DNA of 51,105 bases from an uncultured bacterium (lineage in GTDB: Bacteria; Verrucomicrobiota; Kiritimatiellia; PWTM01): NCBI GenBank assembly GCA_937139365.1, contig CAKZPT010000010.1:1-51105 (forward strand). The letters are read 5' to 3'. The notes under the pieces are model-generated. The model had not been told where the DNA came from and ran no database searches. It saw nothing but the letters and a program-made list of their open reading frames with translations. Both the position numbers and the translations under genes were made by a program. The number at the start of each line of letters is the position of its first letter. Positions within the stretch are counted from its first letter, which is position 1. Positions 9,551 to 19,900 of this stretch are shown piece by piece.

Positions 9551-10297
9551 TCAGGGCAACGTCACCCTCGGGATCCGGCTGACGTAGCTGGTGCCCCTTG
9601 CCTCGTACCAGAAGCCCGAGCCGATCGGGATCGGCGAGGACAGCACCACGTTGTCGCTCGCGCGCACCCACCTCTGGCCCGCGCTCCGGAGGTAATAGGG
9701 GACGAAGCCGGATTCAGAGAGCAAATGGATGCGGTCCGCTGTGGATGCTGTTCCAGCCTTGGCCCCGTCGGCGACCCAGGTCATGGAGGTAGAATTGAGG
9801 TGCCACGCTCCGAAAAACGGGTTGGCCATCAGCGACAGACCCGGGGGGACGGTCCGCAGAGCCGCCTCTCCGGAGAGGACTTCGCCGGCGAGGTAGATCG
9901 TGTGCGGCGCCGTGCTCGTGGACGGCGACTGCAGGATGATGGCATCGCCGACCGAGAGCTGGTAGTCGCCGAATTCCCCCGTGAGGCGGCGGTAACGGCC
10001 ATCCAAACGCTGATACATGCCGACGTACGATTGGGAGGCCGGCGACCAGATCAGGATCTGTGTGGCAAACTGGGGGTTATTGGCGCGCACCAGCTGGTTG
10101 GAACCCAGCAGCCGCACCACGCCGATCATGCCCTGACCGCCGATCTGCTGCACGTTGACGCCCGCGATCACGAATCCGCCCGCCGGCGGGATCGTGACGG
10201 GCACAAACCCGACCGAATTGCCGCCCGGAGCCATCTGCGCCTGCGCCACAGCCGCAAGGCCGGCCGCCGCAATCCCCGTCATGAGCCTGGTCTTCAT
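9551..10297 (-). CDS. Exported protein of unknown function
   Basis: 248 residues beginning with a clear signal peptide (MKTRLMTGIAAAGLAAVAQAQ). The mature part is beta-rich and contains NSVGFVPVTIPPAGGFVIAG, LLGSNQLV, GDAIILQSPST and MANPFFGAW, and ends IGSGFWYEARG...RVTLP. The layout resembles exported proteins common in Verrucomicrobia-like genomes that start with NSVGFV and comment on a single beta domain, but no function is established. The ATG at 10297 was preferred over the longer frame to 10474 because it starts the signal peptide and has AGGAG 12 nt upstream. It sits 76 bp before the PEP-CTERM gene on the same strand, so co-expression is likely. Confidence 0.65.
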   Translation of the reverse strand: MKTRLMTGIAAAGLAAVAQAQMAPGGNSVGFVPVTIPPAGGFVIAGVNVQQIGGQGMIGVVRLLGSNQLVRANNPQFATQILIWSPASQSYVGMYQRLDGRYRRLTGEFGDYQLSVGDAIILQSPSTSTAPHTIYLAGEVLSGEAALRTVPPGLSLMANPFFGAWHLNSTSMTWVADGAKAGTASTADRIHLLSESGFVPYYLRSAGQRWVRASDNVVLSSPIPIGSGFWYEARGTSYVSRIPRVTLP

Positions 10298-10463
10298 CCC
10301 ACTAGTCCACTCCTGTCTAGACGTCCGTTTCTTCCGCCATCCCCCGCCCGGCCGCCCAACGGGTTGTACCGGGCGCCAAATGCGCGGGAAGAGTCGCTGC
10401 GGCCCGTTAGGATTTGATGTGGACAAAATCAGAAGGTTCGTTGATTTGCGTGAGGATTTCGGA

Positions 10464-11354
10464 TCAGAACGCATACCCGAAGGTGAACATCACCGCGTGG
10501 ACGTTCTCGATGAACAGCGCGTCGGAGTTGTCCGGGAACACGACCAGCCCGCTGTCGGTCGAGTCGAAGGAGTAGATCCACTCGCGGTGGTAGCTCAGCG
10601 ACGCCCGCAAGCCGTTGCGCAGGTCCCAGTTGACGCCGAACTCCGCCCGCGCGCCGTAGGCCAGCGAGTAGTCGTCGTCGTACCGCTCGCGGATTTGCCC
10701 ATCCCATTTGTCGTCGCTGCCGCGCCGCGCGAAGCCGCTGGCCTCGCCGATCATCCCGCGGATCAGGGCATAGACGCCGAGGTTGGGCCCCTTGAACGGC
10801 TGCCAGCGCCCGAAGTATCCGGCCTGCAACATGTGGTAGTTGGTATTCTCGCTGAAGCGCAGGTCGTCGTGCCGCTCCACCAGGGTCATTCGCTTGGTGA
10901 CGCCGATGTAACGGTAGCCGATGTCCCATCCCCACTGGGACGACTCGGTCGCGCCGGCCCGTTGGCTCCACAGCAACTCGAGGTCGTTGCGGATGTTCTC
11001 GATCTCATGGTAACCGCCGGGCTCGCGGCGTTCGTAATCGAACTCGGCGTTGATGAACCGCACCGAGGCCGCGCCGTCGCCTTTGGCCACGGCCAGGCGC
11101 AGGCCCCAGCCGTTTCCGCTGGCATCGCCGCGGCGCCAGCTTTCCGCGCGGTCCTCCTCGAAATCCGCCCGCGTCTGCAACGCGTCGTGCTGGTACAGCA
11201 CGCTGTAGAAGATCCCGTCGGCGACCACGCGCCACGGCTCGGATTTGGTCTCCTCGAGTTCCAGGCCGGCCGCGGGCTCGTTCTGGGCCTGCGCTGCGAC
11301 GCCGGCCGCGACCGCCGCCGCCCACCACCACCGCATCATCGTTCGCATGTTCAT
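10464..11354 (-). CDS. Putative outer-membrane beta-barrel protein
   Basis: 296 residues with a short signal peptide (WWAAAVAAGVAAQAQ) and then repeated amphipathic strands rich in Tyr, Trp and Arg (GWDIGYRYIGVTKRMTL, YHMLQAGYFGRWQPF, LSYHREWIYSF). It ends HAVMFTFGYAF: a terminal Phe preceded by alternating hydrophobics, the usual signal for outer-membrane barrel assembly. The size suits a barrel of about 12-16 strands. It follows the TPR gene of the Ton cluster by 58 bp on the same strand, which suggests a role beside the receptor, perhaps as a second channel. No family name can be given. Confidence 0.65.
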   Translation of the reverse strand: MNMRTMMRWWWAAAVAAGVAAQAQNEPAAGLELEETKSEPWRVVADGIFYSVLYQHDALQTRADFEEDRAESWRRGDASGNGWGLRLAVAKGDGAASVRFINAEFDYERREPGGYHEIENIRNDLELLWSQRAGATESSQWGWDIGYRYIGVTKRMTLVERHDDLRFSENTNYHMLQAGYFGRWQPFKGPNLGVYALIRGMIGEASGFARRGSDDKWDGQIRERYDDDYSLAYGARAEFGVNWDLRNGLRASLSYHREWIYSFDSTDSGLVVFPDNSDALFIENVHAVMFTFGYAF

Positions 11355-11412
11355 CCCTTTCCCGCGGCGTCCCCGCCGCGATGTTTCGTGTCTCCCGTCC
11401 CGGCCCGCCGGG

Positions 11413-12792
11413 CTAACGCCTCGCGCGGGCCATTCGTTCCACCTGTTCCAGGTACCTCGCCACGTCGTCGCGCGGCCGTAGCTCCTGCGCGCGCTTTAGC
11501 AGCGGCACGGCCTCCGCATAGCGGGCCGCGCGCACCAGGGCCTGGGCATGCCGAAGGCGGGCCTCGGCCTCGCTGGACTCGATCGCGGCCGCGCGCTCGA
11601 ACAGCAGGACCGCCTCTTCGAGCCGCCCCGCACCGGCGTGGTGCTGCGCCAGCAAAATCAGCGCCTCGCCGTCGAGGGGGTCGAGGGCCGCGATCTCCTG
11701 CAGCAGCGCGACCTGCTCCTCCGCCGGCGCCCCTCGCGCCGCCGCCGCCCGCGCCTCGAGCTTCAGCAGCCGCTTGCGCGCGGCCGCGTCGAGCCGCTCG
11801 CCGCCCACCGCCCGGATGCGCCCGGCCAGCTCCCGGGCCAGATCGTGCGCGCCGCGGGCGGCCAGCACCTCTGCGTTGCGCAAGGCGCGTTCGGGCGCCT
11901 CGGCGCGTTTTTCCAGCGCGCGCCGGTAGGCGTCGGCCGCCAGGTCGAGGTAGCCGTCGTTCACGTGGATGTCGCCCAGGGTCTGCAACGCCTCGGCCGT
12001 CGCCTGGCCGACGAGGTCGAGCTGCTCGTAGACCTCGACGGCCTTCGCGGTCTGTTTCATGCCGAGGTACGCATTGGCTTGCAGCACCCGGTACTCCGGC
12101 CGATCGGGCTCCATCCGGATCATCTCATCGCACAGCGCCGCCGCCTCCGCGTATCGCCCCTGTTTGAAGAGGCAGCGCGCCAGGCCGAGCCGCCAGTCCA
12201 TCACCTGCGGTTGGAGCATCACGGCCAGGCGGTAGGCCGTCTCGGCCGAGGCGTGCCGTTCGGTCTGCATGTGCGCGAAACCGAGCAGGCCGTAGGTCGT
12301 GCCGTCCGTCGCGCCCAGCTCGATCGCGCGGCCGAGCGCCGCCGCCGCGCGATCGAACCGCCCGGCGCGCACGAGCGCCACCCCCAGTTGCTTCCACGCG
12401 CGCAGGAAGGAGGAAAACTTCGCCGTGGCGCGTTCATACCATGCCGCCGCGGCCTCGGGCTCGTTGGCCAGGAAAAAGGTGTGGCCGAGCATGAAGTCGA
12501 ACGCCGCGCACCCGTTCGTGGCCGTGGCCGCCTGCTCGAGCAGGCGCCGCCCGACGGGCAGGGTCTTCGGCGCGCCGAGCAACGGCAAGATCTTCTCCAT
12601 CTGCGCCCTCTCGACCTCGGTCATGCGCGGCTCGACGTCCGTCCGCACCGCCGCGTCGTCCAGCAAGCGCCGGCGGAACGCCGGGTCGCGCCAGACCCGC
12701 AGCTCGTCCGCCGGCGACGGCGGCCCGTCGGCGGCGATCGCCGCGGTCGCCGCAGCGCAGGCCGCCGCGATCCATGGAAGCCTCCGGTTCAT
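11413..12792 (-). CDS. TPR-repeat protein of the Ton cluster
   Basis: 459 residues: a signal peptide (MNRRLPWIAAACAAATAAIAA), a charged segment, then many 34-residue TPR-type helical pairs from about residue 105 to the end (AAAAWYERATAKFSSFLRA, YAEAAALCDEMIRMEPDRP, LEEAVLLFERAAAIESSEA). The start is the ATG at 12792, which overlaps the tonB stop as ATGA. Periplasmic TPR proteins close DUF3450-ExbB-ExbB-ExbD-TonB operons in gammaproteobacteria such as Vibrio (the TonB3-type cluster), where they support the function of that Ton complex. By position this protein should do the same, probably as a periplasmic scaffold. Confidence 0.8.
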   Translation of the reverse strand: MNRRLPWIAAACAAATAAIAADGPPSPADELRVWRDPAFRRRLLDDAAVRTDVEPRMTEVERAQMEKILPLLGAPKTLPVGRRLLEQAATATNGCAAFDFMLGHTFFLANEPEAAAAWYERATAKFSSFLRAWKQLGVALVRAGRFDRAAAALGRAIELGATDGTTYGLLGFAHMQTERHASAETAYRLAVMLQPQVMDWRLGLARCLFKQGRYAEAAALCDEMIRMEPDRPEYRVLQANAYLGMKQTAKAVEVYEQLDLVGQATAEALQTLGDIHVNDGYLDLAADAYRRALEKRAEAPERALRNAEVLAARGAHDLARELAGRIRAVGGERLDAAARKRLLKLEARAAAARGAPAEEQVALLQEIAALDPLDGEALILLAQHHAGAGRLEEAVLLFERAAAIESSEAEARLRHAQALVRAARYAEAVPLLKRAQELRPRDDVARYLEQVERMARARR

Positions 12793-13475
12793 TTCATTGC
12801 GAAGACGATCGGAACCTTCATTCGAAACGGCACCGGCTGCCCGTTGCGCCGGCCGGGTTCGAAGCGCCACTTCCTCACCGCCTGAAGGGCGGGGGGCTCG
12901 AACGCCGGGTGGCTGGATTGCTGGACGATCGGGTTCTGCACCGCGCCGGACGGGTCCACGACGAACAGCACATGGACCGAGCCGGCCACGCGCTTGCGTT
13001 TCAGCTCGACGGGGTACTCCGGCGCCACCTGGTGCATCACCCGCGGCGCCTGGTCGAGGTCGGACAGCGAGAAAATCGCATCCGCCTCCTCGCGCACGCG
13101 GTTTTCGACCGAAGAAAGCATGCGTGCGGCGATCTCGCCTCCGAGTCCGTCGCCGAAGCTCGGGTTGAGCGCCAGCTCGAGGTCGGAGAGGTCCATCGGA
13201 GGCGTGTCGGGCGCGTCGAGCGACGGAGGAGGCGGCTCGTCGTCCGGCGGTTTCTGCTCCGGCTCGGGTGGCGGCGGCGCCGGCGGCGGCAGGTTGACGC
13301 TGGAGGCCGGACGCAGTTCGAGGTCGTCCGCCGGCGGCCGGGCCACCTGCTGGATCAGCGGCAGCACCAGGAACACAAGGGCCGTAAGAACAACGGCGAC
13401 GCCGAGCCCGGCCAGCCCCCGCGCGGCGCGGCCCGCGGCCGATCGCGTTCGCTCCCATGCCCGCCGCGCCTTCAC
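12789..13475 (-). CDS. tonB: TonB energy-transducing protein
   Basis: 228 residues: one N-terminal membrane anchor (GLAGLGVAVVLTALVFLVLP), a proline-rich periplasmic spacer (residues about 55-95, LPPPAPPPPEPEQKPPDDEP), and a C-terminal TonB domain from about 150. The domain has the VAPEYPVELKRKRVAGSVHV entry strand and the VRKWRFEPGRRNGQPV core. TonB passes the proton-motive energy of ExbB/ExbD to outer-membrane receptors. The GTG at 13475 is the start because it overlaps the exbD stop (GTGA) and lies directly before the anchor; longer frames upstream are shadows of exbD. Its stop overlaps the TPR gene start by 4 bp. Confidence 0.9.
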   Translation of the reverse strand: MKARRAWERTRSAAGRAARGLAGLGVAVVLTALVFLVLPLIQQVARPPADDLELRPASSVNLPPPAPPPPEPEQKPPDDEPPPPSLDAPDTPPMDLSDLELALNPSFGDGLGGEIAARMLSSVENRVREEADAIFSLSDLDQAPRVMHQVAPEYPVELKRKRVAGSVHVLFVVDPSGAVQNPIVQQSSHPAFEPPALQAVRKWRFEPGRRNGQPVPFRMKVPIVFAMK

Positions 13476-13885
13476 GCGCCCTCCTTCCGCGTGGCGAGGT
13501 TGACCTTCTTCGCCCCGCCCAGCTTGGCCTCGTCGATCACGCGCACCAGCAGCCCGGAGGGCACCGCCTGATCGACCTGGATGATGACGGGCAGGTCCTC
13601 TTTCTCGAGCATCCGTCGGACGAGGGGACGAACGCCGCCCACACCGATGTCGCGTCCGCCGTAGACGACCTCCCCCTTCGCGGTCACGGCGACCAGAACG
13701 CTGTTTTTCTCCAGGTTGACCGAGGCGGCCGCGACCGGTTTGTCCACCTCGACGCCCGTTTCCTCGACGAAGGTCGTCGTGACGATGAAGAAGAGCAGCA
13801 GAATGAAGATGCAGTCGATGAGGGGGGAAATGTCGATGCCCGCCTCGGACGCATCGTCGGCGCCGCTGGATTGGAACCTCCTCAT
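13472..13885 (-). CDS. exbD: ExbD/TolR-type biopolymer transport protein
   Basis: 137 residues with one membrane helix close to the N-terminus (IDISPLIDCIFILLLFFIVT). It carries the conserved Asp (residue 24) that takes part in proton passage in ExbD/TolR proteins, followed by the periplasmic domain (VPSGLLVRVIDEAKLGGAKK). ExbD works with the ExbB pore to power TonB. The ATG at 13885 overlaps the stop of the preceding ExbB-type gene (ATGA), and the stop overlaps tonB. Length and layout match the family. Confidence 0.9.
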   Translation of the reverse strand: MRRFQSSGADDASEAGIDISPLIDCIFILLLFFIVTTTFVEETGVEVDKPVAAASVNLEKNSVLVAVTAKGEVVYGGRDIGVGGVRPLVRRMLEKEDLPVIIQVDQAVPSGLLVRVIDEAKLGGAKKVNLATRKEGA

Positions 13886-14562
13886 GGTCCCGTTCCTCCC
13901 GCCATCGCCGGCAGGGTGTCGGAGGCGGCGGGCGTGGGCGCGGACACGGCGCGACCGCCCCGGTGAACCTCCTGCAGGCAAAGCGTCTCGAGGTGGGCCA
14001 GCAACCGGGCAAAGGCCAGCTGGCGCCGCGTGAGGACGATCTGGGTCATCAGGCCCATCAGGGCCATGACCAGCCCCGTCTCCGTCGTCACGAGCGCTTC
14101 GGAGATGCCCGAGGCGATGCGCTCCATGGTCTTCTCGCCGCCGCCGCCGACGGCCAGGGCCCGGAAGGTCGTCAGCATGCCCGTGACTGTCCCCAGCAGG
14201 CCGAGCAGCGGGGCGGCCTTCACAGCGACCTGTAGCACACGGAGATCGCGCTCGAATGGCGCCATCTGCTCGTTGCGCACGCCCTCGAAGAAGCGCGCCA
14301 CTGCCGCCGGATCGGGATGGCGCATCGCGCCGGCGATAATGCGTTCGATCGGCCCGCGGGGCCGCTCGGGGTTTCGCCGCCAGGCCGCCCACGCGCGGTC
14401 GGCCGAGCGGCCTGCGCCGCGGGCCATCAACCGCAGGTAGGTCATCGCGGCGACGCCGAACAGGATCACGCCGTTGGCGGCGAGCGCGATCATGCCCCAC
14501 CCGCCCTGCCCCCAGATCTCCAGCGCCTCGGCCGGCAGACGGCGAAGGACATCCGGCATCAT
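13882..14562 (-). CDS. exbB: ExbB/TolQ-type proton channel protein (second copy, short form)
   Basis: 226 residues in the MotA/TolQ/ExbB family: a first helix near residues 20-43 (GMIALAANGVILFGVAAM), a cytoplasmic stretch, then the paired conserved helices VKAAPLLGLLGTVTGMLTTF and ISEALVTTETGLVMALMGL. The motif between the helices is the family signature. It is the second of two ExbB-type genes in tandem; the first has a long N-terminal extension. The ATG at 14562 overlaps the preceding stop by 4 bp. With ExbD it should form the inner-membrane motor for TonB. Confidence 0.9.
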   Translation of the reverse strand: MMPDVLRRLPAEALEIWGQGGWGMIALAANGVILFGVAAMTYLRLMARGAGRSADRAWAAWRRNPERPRGPIERIIAGAMRHPDPAAVARFFEGVRNEQMAPFERDLRVLQVAVKAAPLLGLLGTVTGMLTTFRALAVGGGGEKTMERIASGISEALVTTETGLVMALMGLMTQIVLTRRQLAFARLLAHLETLCLQEVHRGGRAVSAPTPAASDTLPAMAGGTGP

Positions 14563-16106
14563 GCGGCCGCCTCCGCGGCCGGCGCCTTCTCCAGCTCCGC
14601 GAGGAACGAGATCGCGATCCGTTCCATCCGGTCGGAGAGCGCCTTGGCCTTGCGGGACAGGAACGAGTGGAACAACAGCGACGGGATGGCGACGTACAGC
14701 CCGAACTCCGTGGTGATCAGGGCCTCGGAAATGCCGGCGGAGAGCATCTTGATGTCGCCCGAGCCGAAGACGGTCAGCAGCTTGAAGGTGGAGATGATGC
14801 CGGTGACGGTGCCGAGCAGTCCGAGCAGCGGCGCAGTCGCGGCGGCGACGGCGATGATCGGCAGCAGCCGGTTGAAGCGGGTGCGCGCGCCCAGCAGCCG
14901 TTCGAACATCACCTCCTCGACCAGCTCGCGGGACTGGTCGAGATGTTCGACGCCGGCGCGCACCATCTCCGAGGCAGGGCCGGTCCAGCGCCGGACGGCC
15001 TCCAGGGCCCCAGCCTGATCGCGGCGCGCGATCAACTCGAGCAGCCGCCGCAACTGGGCCTCGGGTGGCATGCGCACCAGCGACAGGGCCGCCCATTTGC
15101 CGAGCGAGATCGTCAGCGACACGGCCGCCACCCCGAGGATCGGCCAGATCACCGCTCCGCCCTTTCGAATGTGTTCCCAAAGGGTCTCCCGGGTTTGCTC
15201 GACCTTGCGGGCATTGCCGAGGCTGCCATCGAACGGCATTCGGCCGTAGCCATGGACGACGAACTCCCGGGTGGCCTCCGTCATGGCGGCATCGGTGAAG
15301 GGGTCCACCGAGGGTTCGAGCGAGCCGAGCTTTTGTTCGGCGATGCCGGCCAGCGAACCCTCGTCGGCGACAAAATACGCCACCGGCCCGAAGAAGGCGT
15401 ACATCCCCGACATCACGCGCCCGTCGGGACCCGCCGCCTGCCCAGTGAAACGGTCTCCCCCGACCAGATCCTCCAACCGCCGCAGGCTGGCTTCGATCGC
15501 CCGGATCTGACAGGCGAAGACCTCGGCGACGGGCAACTGCGAGTTCTCCGTCGCGAGGCGGGCAGCCGACAGGACCCGCTCGTGACGCGCCGCCTCGGCG
15601 ATGTGAAGGCGGTTTTCGAGGTTTCGGATGTACTCGTTGAACAGGTTGGAGAGGTAGGCCGATTCCTGTTCGCGGGCCTTGATGTCGTTGCGGAGGTTGT
15701 TCAGGTCCAGCGCCCGCCCGTCGAACTGCCGTTTCAGCGCGTCGTAGCGCGCGCGCGTCTCGACGAGGCGGTTTTCGAGGTCCGTTAGCGACGCCGCCAG
15801 GGGCACGCGCTCGGCGGCGATGTCCGACCGGACGCGGTCCAGCTCCGCCACGGCCTCGTCGAGGTTGCGCCGCGCCAAGGCCACCCACTCCGGTGGGGCC
15901 TCCGCCGACGGGGTGTCGTCGCGGCCAGCCGGCCGGTTGGTAACGGCGGCCGCGGAAGGGGCGGCCTGGCGGGAGGTGAGGGACGAAGCGGCGGGACGCA
16001 GAACCGGAGGGCGCAGCGGCGCGAACTGCGCCTCGGCCCGGACGGCCGCCGCCACGGCGACCCCGCCGACCGCGAACCGGAGGACGATGGACCGTACCGC
16101 GTTCAC
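14559..16106 (-). CDS. ExbB/TolQ-type protein with periplasmic coiled-coil extension
   Basis: 515 residues. After a signal-like segment (FAVGGVAVAAAVRAEAQ) comes a long alpha-helical region (about 75-210) with heptad character (LARRNLDEAVAELDRVRSDI, RYDALKRQFDGRALDLNNLR), then a globular part with FFGPVAYFVADEG. The MotA/TolQ/ExbB channel domain lies in the last 200 residues (TAPLLGLLGTVTGIISTFKL and SEALITTEFGLYVAI). This extended form, paired with DUF3450, is the known layout of the Vibrio/Shewanella-type Ton system, where the extension probably contacts DUF3450 in the periplasm. It overlaps both neighbours by 4 bp. Confidence 0.88.
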   Translation of the reverse strand: MNAVRSIVLRFAVGGVAVAAAVRAEAQFAPLRPPVLRPAASSLTSRQAAPSAAAVTNRPAGRDDTPSAEAPPEWVALARRNLDEAVAELDRVRSDIAAERVPLAASLTDLENRLVETRARYDALKRQFDGRALDLNNLRNDIKAREQESAYLSNLFNEYIRNLENRLHIAEAARHERVLSAARLATENSQLPVAEVFACQIRAIEASLRRLEDLVGGDRFTGQAAGPDGRVMSGMYAFFGPVAYFVADEGSLAGIAEQKLGSLEPSVDPFTDAAMTEATREFVVHGYGRMPFDGSLGNARKVEQTRETLWEHIRKGGAVIWPILGVAAVSLTISLGKWAALSLVRMPPEAQLRRLLELIARRDQAGALEAVRRWTGPASEMVRAGVEHLDQSRELVEEVMFERLLGARTRFNRLLPIIAVAAATAPLLGLLGTVTGIISTFKLLTVFGSGDIKMLSAGISEALITTEFGLYVAIPSLLFHSFLSRKAKALSDRMERIAISFLAELEKAPAAEAAA

Positions 16107-16918
16107 TGGATCGTCACCGGCAACGTGACGTACACCGCCGGCTTCTCGTTCCGGTGAACGGCGATCAGGTCGGCCACCTGGGGGACGAGCGAATCGTCGC
16201 GTTCCCAGATCCAGCCAGCCTTGCCCGGCCGTCCCACGCCGGCGACGCCGCCGGCCGCGTTCACGTAGTACGCATGGGCCAGCCCGATGTAGAGCACGGT
16301 CACTTCCGTCCGGCTGCCATCGGGCATGTCCCGAACCTCGCTGACGATGTGCAGATCGCGGGCGAACTTGTTGACTTCGTTCAGGACGCCGACCACGTTC
16401 TGGAAACGCTCGGACAGGGTGGCGCGGGAGGCACCGTCCTTCGGGATCCGCTGGCTCAGGGGGCGAAGGTGATCCCGTAGGGGGGCAGGCCCATGGTCGA
16501 GCAGCGCCAGTACCCGCGCCTCGAGGTTCGTGACGGCGTCGTGCAGGCCGGCGGTGCCCGCGGCCAGGACGGCCTGCTGCGCCCGCAGTTCCTCGAGCTT
16601 GCGGTCGACCTCGGCCAGATCGTTCGAGGTTTGCGCGATCTGTTGCTCCTGGGCCTCGATCTCACGCCGCAGCAGCGACACCCGACCCTCGAGGATTTCC
16701 TTTTGCGCGCGCCATTCGTGGCGTTCGCGGGAGATAAGCCGGCGGGTTTCGATCCATTTCTCCAGCGCCTGCCGTCCCGCCGCCTCGGCGTCCTCCGCGC
16801 CCCGCGAGTGGGAGGTGGCGGAGGTTTGCGCGCGCACGCCGAGGGAGAGGACGGCGACCGCGATGACGGCGGCGGACCGACGGCGGCGGCTCGGCTTTGT
16901 CGTACAACGCGCGATCAT
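16103..16918 (-). CDS. DUF3450 family periplasmic coiled-coil protein
   Basis: 271 residues with a signal peptide (AAVIAVAVLSLGVRAQ), a long coiled coil at about 45-130 (LISRERHEWRAQKEILEG, IEAQEQQIAQTSNDLAEVDR), then the conserved DUF3450 C-terminal part with RFQNVVGVLNEVNKFARDL, TVLYIGLAHAYYVNAAGG and GWIWERDD. DUF3450 proteins occur almost only next to the extended ExbB and are required partners of that Ton complex. It starts 3 bp after the receptor stop and overlaps the ExbB gene by 4 bp, so the whole machine is translationally linked to its receptor. Confidence 0.88.
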   Translation of the reverse strand: MIARCTTKPSRRRRSAAVIAVAVLSLGVRAQTSATSHSRGAEDAEAAGRQALEKWIETRRLISRERHEWRAQKEILEGRVSLLRREIEAQEQQIAQTSNDLAEVDRKLEELRAQQAVLAAGTAGLHDAVTNLEARVLALLDHGPAPLRDHLRPLSQRIPKDGASRATLSERFQNVVGVLNEVNKFARDLHIVSEVRDMPDGSRTEVTVLYIGLAHAYYVNAAGGVAGVGRPGKAGWIWERDDSLVPQVADLIAVHRNEKPAVYVTLPVTIQ

Positions 16919-16921
16919 GGC

Positions 16922-19900
16922 TCACCACTCCATGGAAAGGCCGAGCGAATAGCGCACCCCCTCGCGGTATTTTCGCCGGGGAATCTCCTCGCCGTCCGGC
17001 TTCCGATACACCTCGGTCACGGGAGGATCGAGGACGTTGTGCGCACGGAACGTGAGCTTCGCGTGGCGGCCGATCTTCTGCGACAGGCTCAGCCCGACGT
17101 TGGCGAACTTCTTGACGAAGATGTCCGGCGTGGCGCCGCGCTCGCCGACCGCGGCGCCGGCCTTCAGCAGGTCGCCGCGGATGTTGTAGAACCAGCCGAA
17201 GGCCGTGCCCCAGCGCTCGATGTCGTAGGTGAGGTTGAAGTTGAACAGGAAGGCCGGCTGGCCCTCCATTTCGCGCCGATCCCGCCGCAGCCCGTAGCCA
17301 TCTAGCCCCTCGGCGATGTTCTCGGGCACGGTGACGCGCGCGTCGATCTTCGTGTAGTTCAACCCGACCGACAGCGGCTTGAAGGGGTCGGGCATGAAGT
17401 CCAGCCGGGCGCGGCCCTCGACCTCGACGCCCTGGACGTAGCCCTCCGGGTAGTTGACCGCCAGCAGGTAGTCATCGTTGAGGTAGGTAAAGGCCTCGCG
17501 CTCGATGGGATCGGTGAGGCGTTTTTCGAAGATGCTGATGGCCAGCATCTCGTCCGCGGTGGGAAACCACTCCCATCGCAGGTCGCGGTTCACGATCCGC
17601 GACAGCTTCAGCTCGTTGTTGCCGACGGAGGTCTCGCCTTCGATGAAGTCGTGGGTGATGACCGGCGCGATCTCGAGGAAGGTCGGCCGCGCGATCGTCT
17701 GGGCCCACGTCAGGCGGAGGTTCATGCGCGGGGTGATCTCCCACAGCAGGCCCATCGAGCGCAGCCACGAGGAGTCCTCGATCTTGGTGCGGGCTTTCTC
17801 CCGCGGCACGCCGGTGATGTACCAGGTGTACTGCACCTTGCCCTGCGCATTTGTGACGTAGTTGCGCACGGGCACCAGGAAAGCGCGTTCGGGTTGCGTC
17901 AGCTCGGTGTCGGAAAACGGCTCGATCCTCATCTGGGTCACCTCGAGCCTCGCGCCGCCGATCAGCTTGATCTGCTGCGCGATGGGCAGCTCGAGCATCC
18001 AGAAGCCCGACCGGAACACTTGGTCGCCGTCGTACCCGACGTCAAAGGGGCGCGGCTGGATGTACCACAACATGCTGTCGGTGTAGCGGCCCAGGCCGAT
18101 GCGGTCGGGATGGCTGAAGACGTCCGTCCAAAGCGCGTTCGGCGTGTTCGTCACGAAGGTGCGTTTGGCGGCGTCCTGACGCATATCCTCGAAGGCGGCC
18201 TGGTACTGCCGGCCGGTGCTGCTGGCGAACCAGGCCGCGCGAGCGGCCTCGAAGGCACGCCGGCCGGCGGAGCCCGGCGGAAAATCGGAGCGGACGGGGC
18301 CGGTGTAGGTGGGAGGGCGCTGATCCGCAAAGACGTAGTAGTAGGCGTCCTGCCGGTAGTTGCGGCGGGTCCAGTCGCGGACGAAGCCCATCCGCAGCCA
18401 AATCTCGCCCGTCGTCCATGCGTCCTCGCGCCGGCCGAAGCCCATGAACGACGCGTCGTAGTCGGGCACGTTCCATCGGAGGGGGAAACCGGCCTGAACG
18501 CCGTAGATCGAGTTCTGCTCCAGGGTGTTGCGCCAGATGCGCGTGGAGACGTCCACGTCGGCCCCCGAAGAGCCATCGGGGCGGGCCTGGTATTCGTATT
18601 GGCCGCCGGGCCGGGCTTGGATCACGTTGCGGAAAAAGCGGGCGTCCGGCTCCTCCTGCTCGACCCGGTTGCGGGCAACATGCCAGCTCAGGTCCCACGC
18701 CCGTTCGTCCGTGGCGCCGAACCGCTCGAAACGGTGTTCGCCGCTCATTTGCAGCACGTCGACCGATCGTTCGACGTACTGGATCCCCTGCCGTTGAGCC
18801 CACAGCCCCTCGCCTAACTGCCCTGTCGCGATGCTGGCGCGGTCCGACACCGCGCGGTTGCGCAGGCCCACCAGGCGGATGTCGTGGACCGACTCCTTCG
18901 CCAGGCCGATCGAGACCAATTCGCTCCACTTTAGCTCCTCGCCCCCGACGTCGCGCTGTACCTCGTCACGAACCCCGGCGGTGGGCATGTCCAGCGGCGG
19001 GGCGACGTATTGGATCTCCTCCATCGGCTGGAGCGTGAATTTCTTGGAATAGGCCAGCGCTCCGACGGCGCCTATATCCCATTCGCCGCCCAGGCCGATC
19101 CGTCCCCCACCGCTGATGTCGTAGCTGTGGTTGGCGTCGGGCACCCGAGTCCTCTTCGTGCCCATCGCGGGGGCGAGCGAGCGGGTGAGGCGATCGTATT
19201 CGGAATATCTCTCGGAATCGCTCCGACGGTGGCCGGGGATGGGCGGTTCGTGCAGCGACGGCAGGCTGGCGTCCGTCAGGCCCTTGGCCTCCATGTCGGC
19301 CAGCCCCTCGGGCATGTCGCGGGCGCCGCGGTGGCGGCCCCAGCGGTTGATGCCCGCGCCCTCGTAGGTAACAAACCCCTCCTTGCCGGTGTAGCGGCGG
19401 TTGACCTCGCGGGACACACCGGCCTTGAGGAAGGGCTCCGACGGCAGGCTCAGCGTGCGGATGTTGATGCCCCCGCCGGTGTAATCGCCGGGCAGGTCCG
19501 GGGTGAACGTCTTGCTGACGGTGATGCTGTCGATGGTGCCGGCGGGAAACACGTCGAGGTGGACGGCGCGCCGTTTCGGATCGGCGCTGGGCACGCGGAT
19601 TCCGTTGACGGCCGCCCCGACGTAGCGGTCGCTCAGCCCGCGCACGCTCGCGTACTTGCCCTCGACGACCGTCGCGCCGACGACCAACCGCAGCGCGCCG
19701 GCGACGTCGCTGGCGCCGGCCCGGCTGATCATCTCGCGGCTGACGGAGTCCTGCAGCGTCAAACTGGCCTGTCGCAGCTCGAGCAGGCCGGCCTCGGTCG
19801 CGGTCTCCTGCAGCTCCAGCTCGCGGACCACGAACTCCTCCATCTCCGTCACCTCGGCGCGCAGCCGGATGGTGACGTCGGCCATGCTCCCCGGCACGAC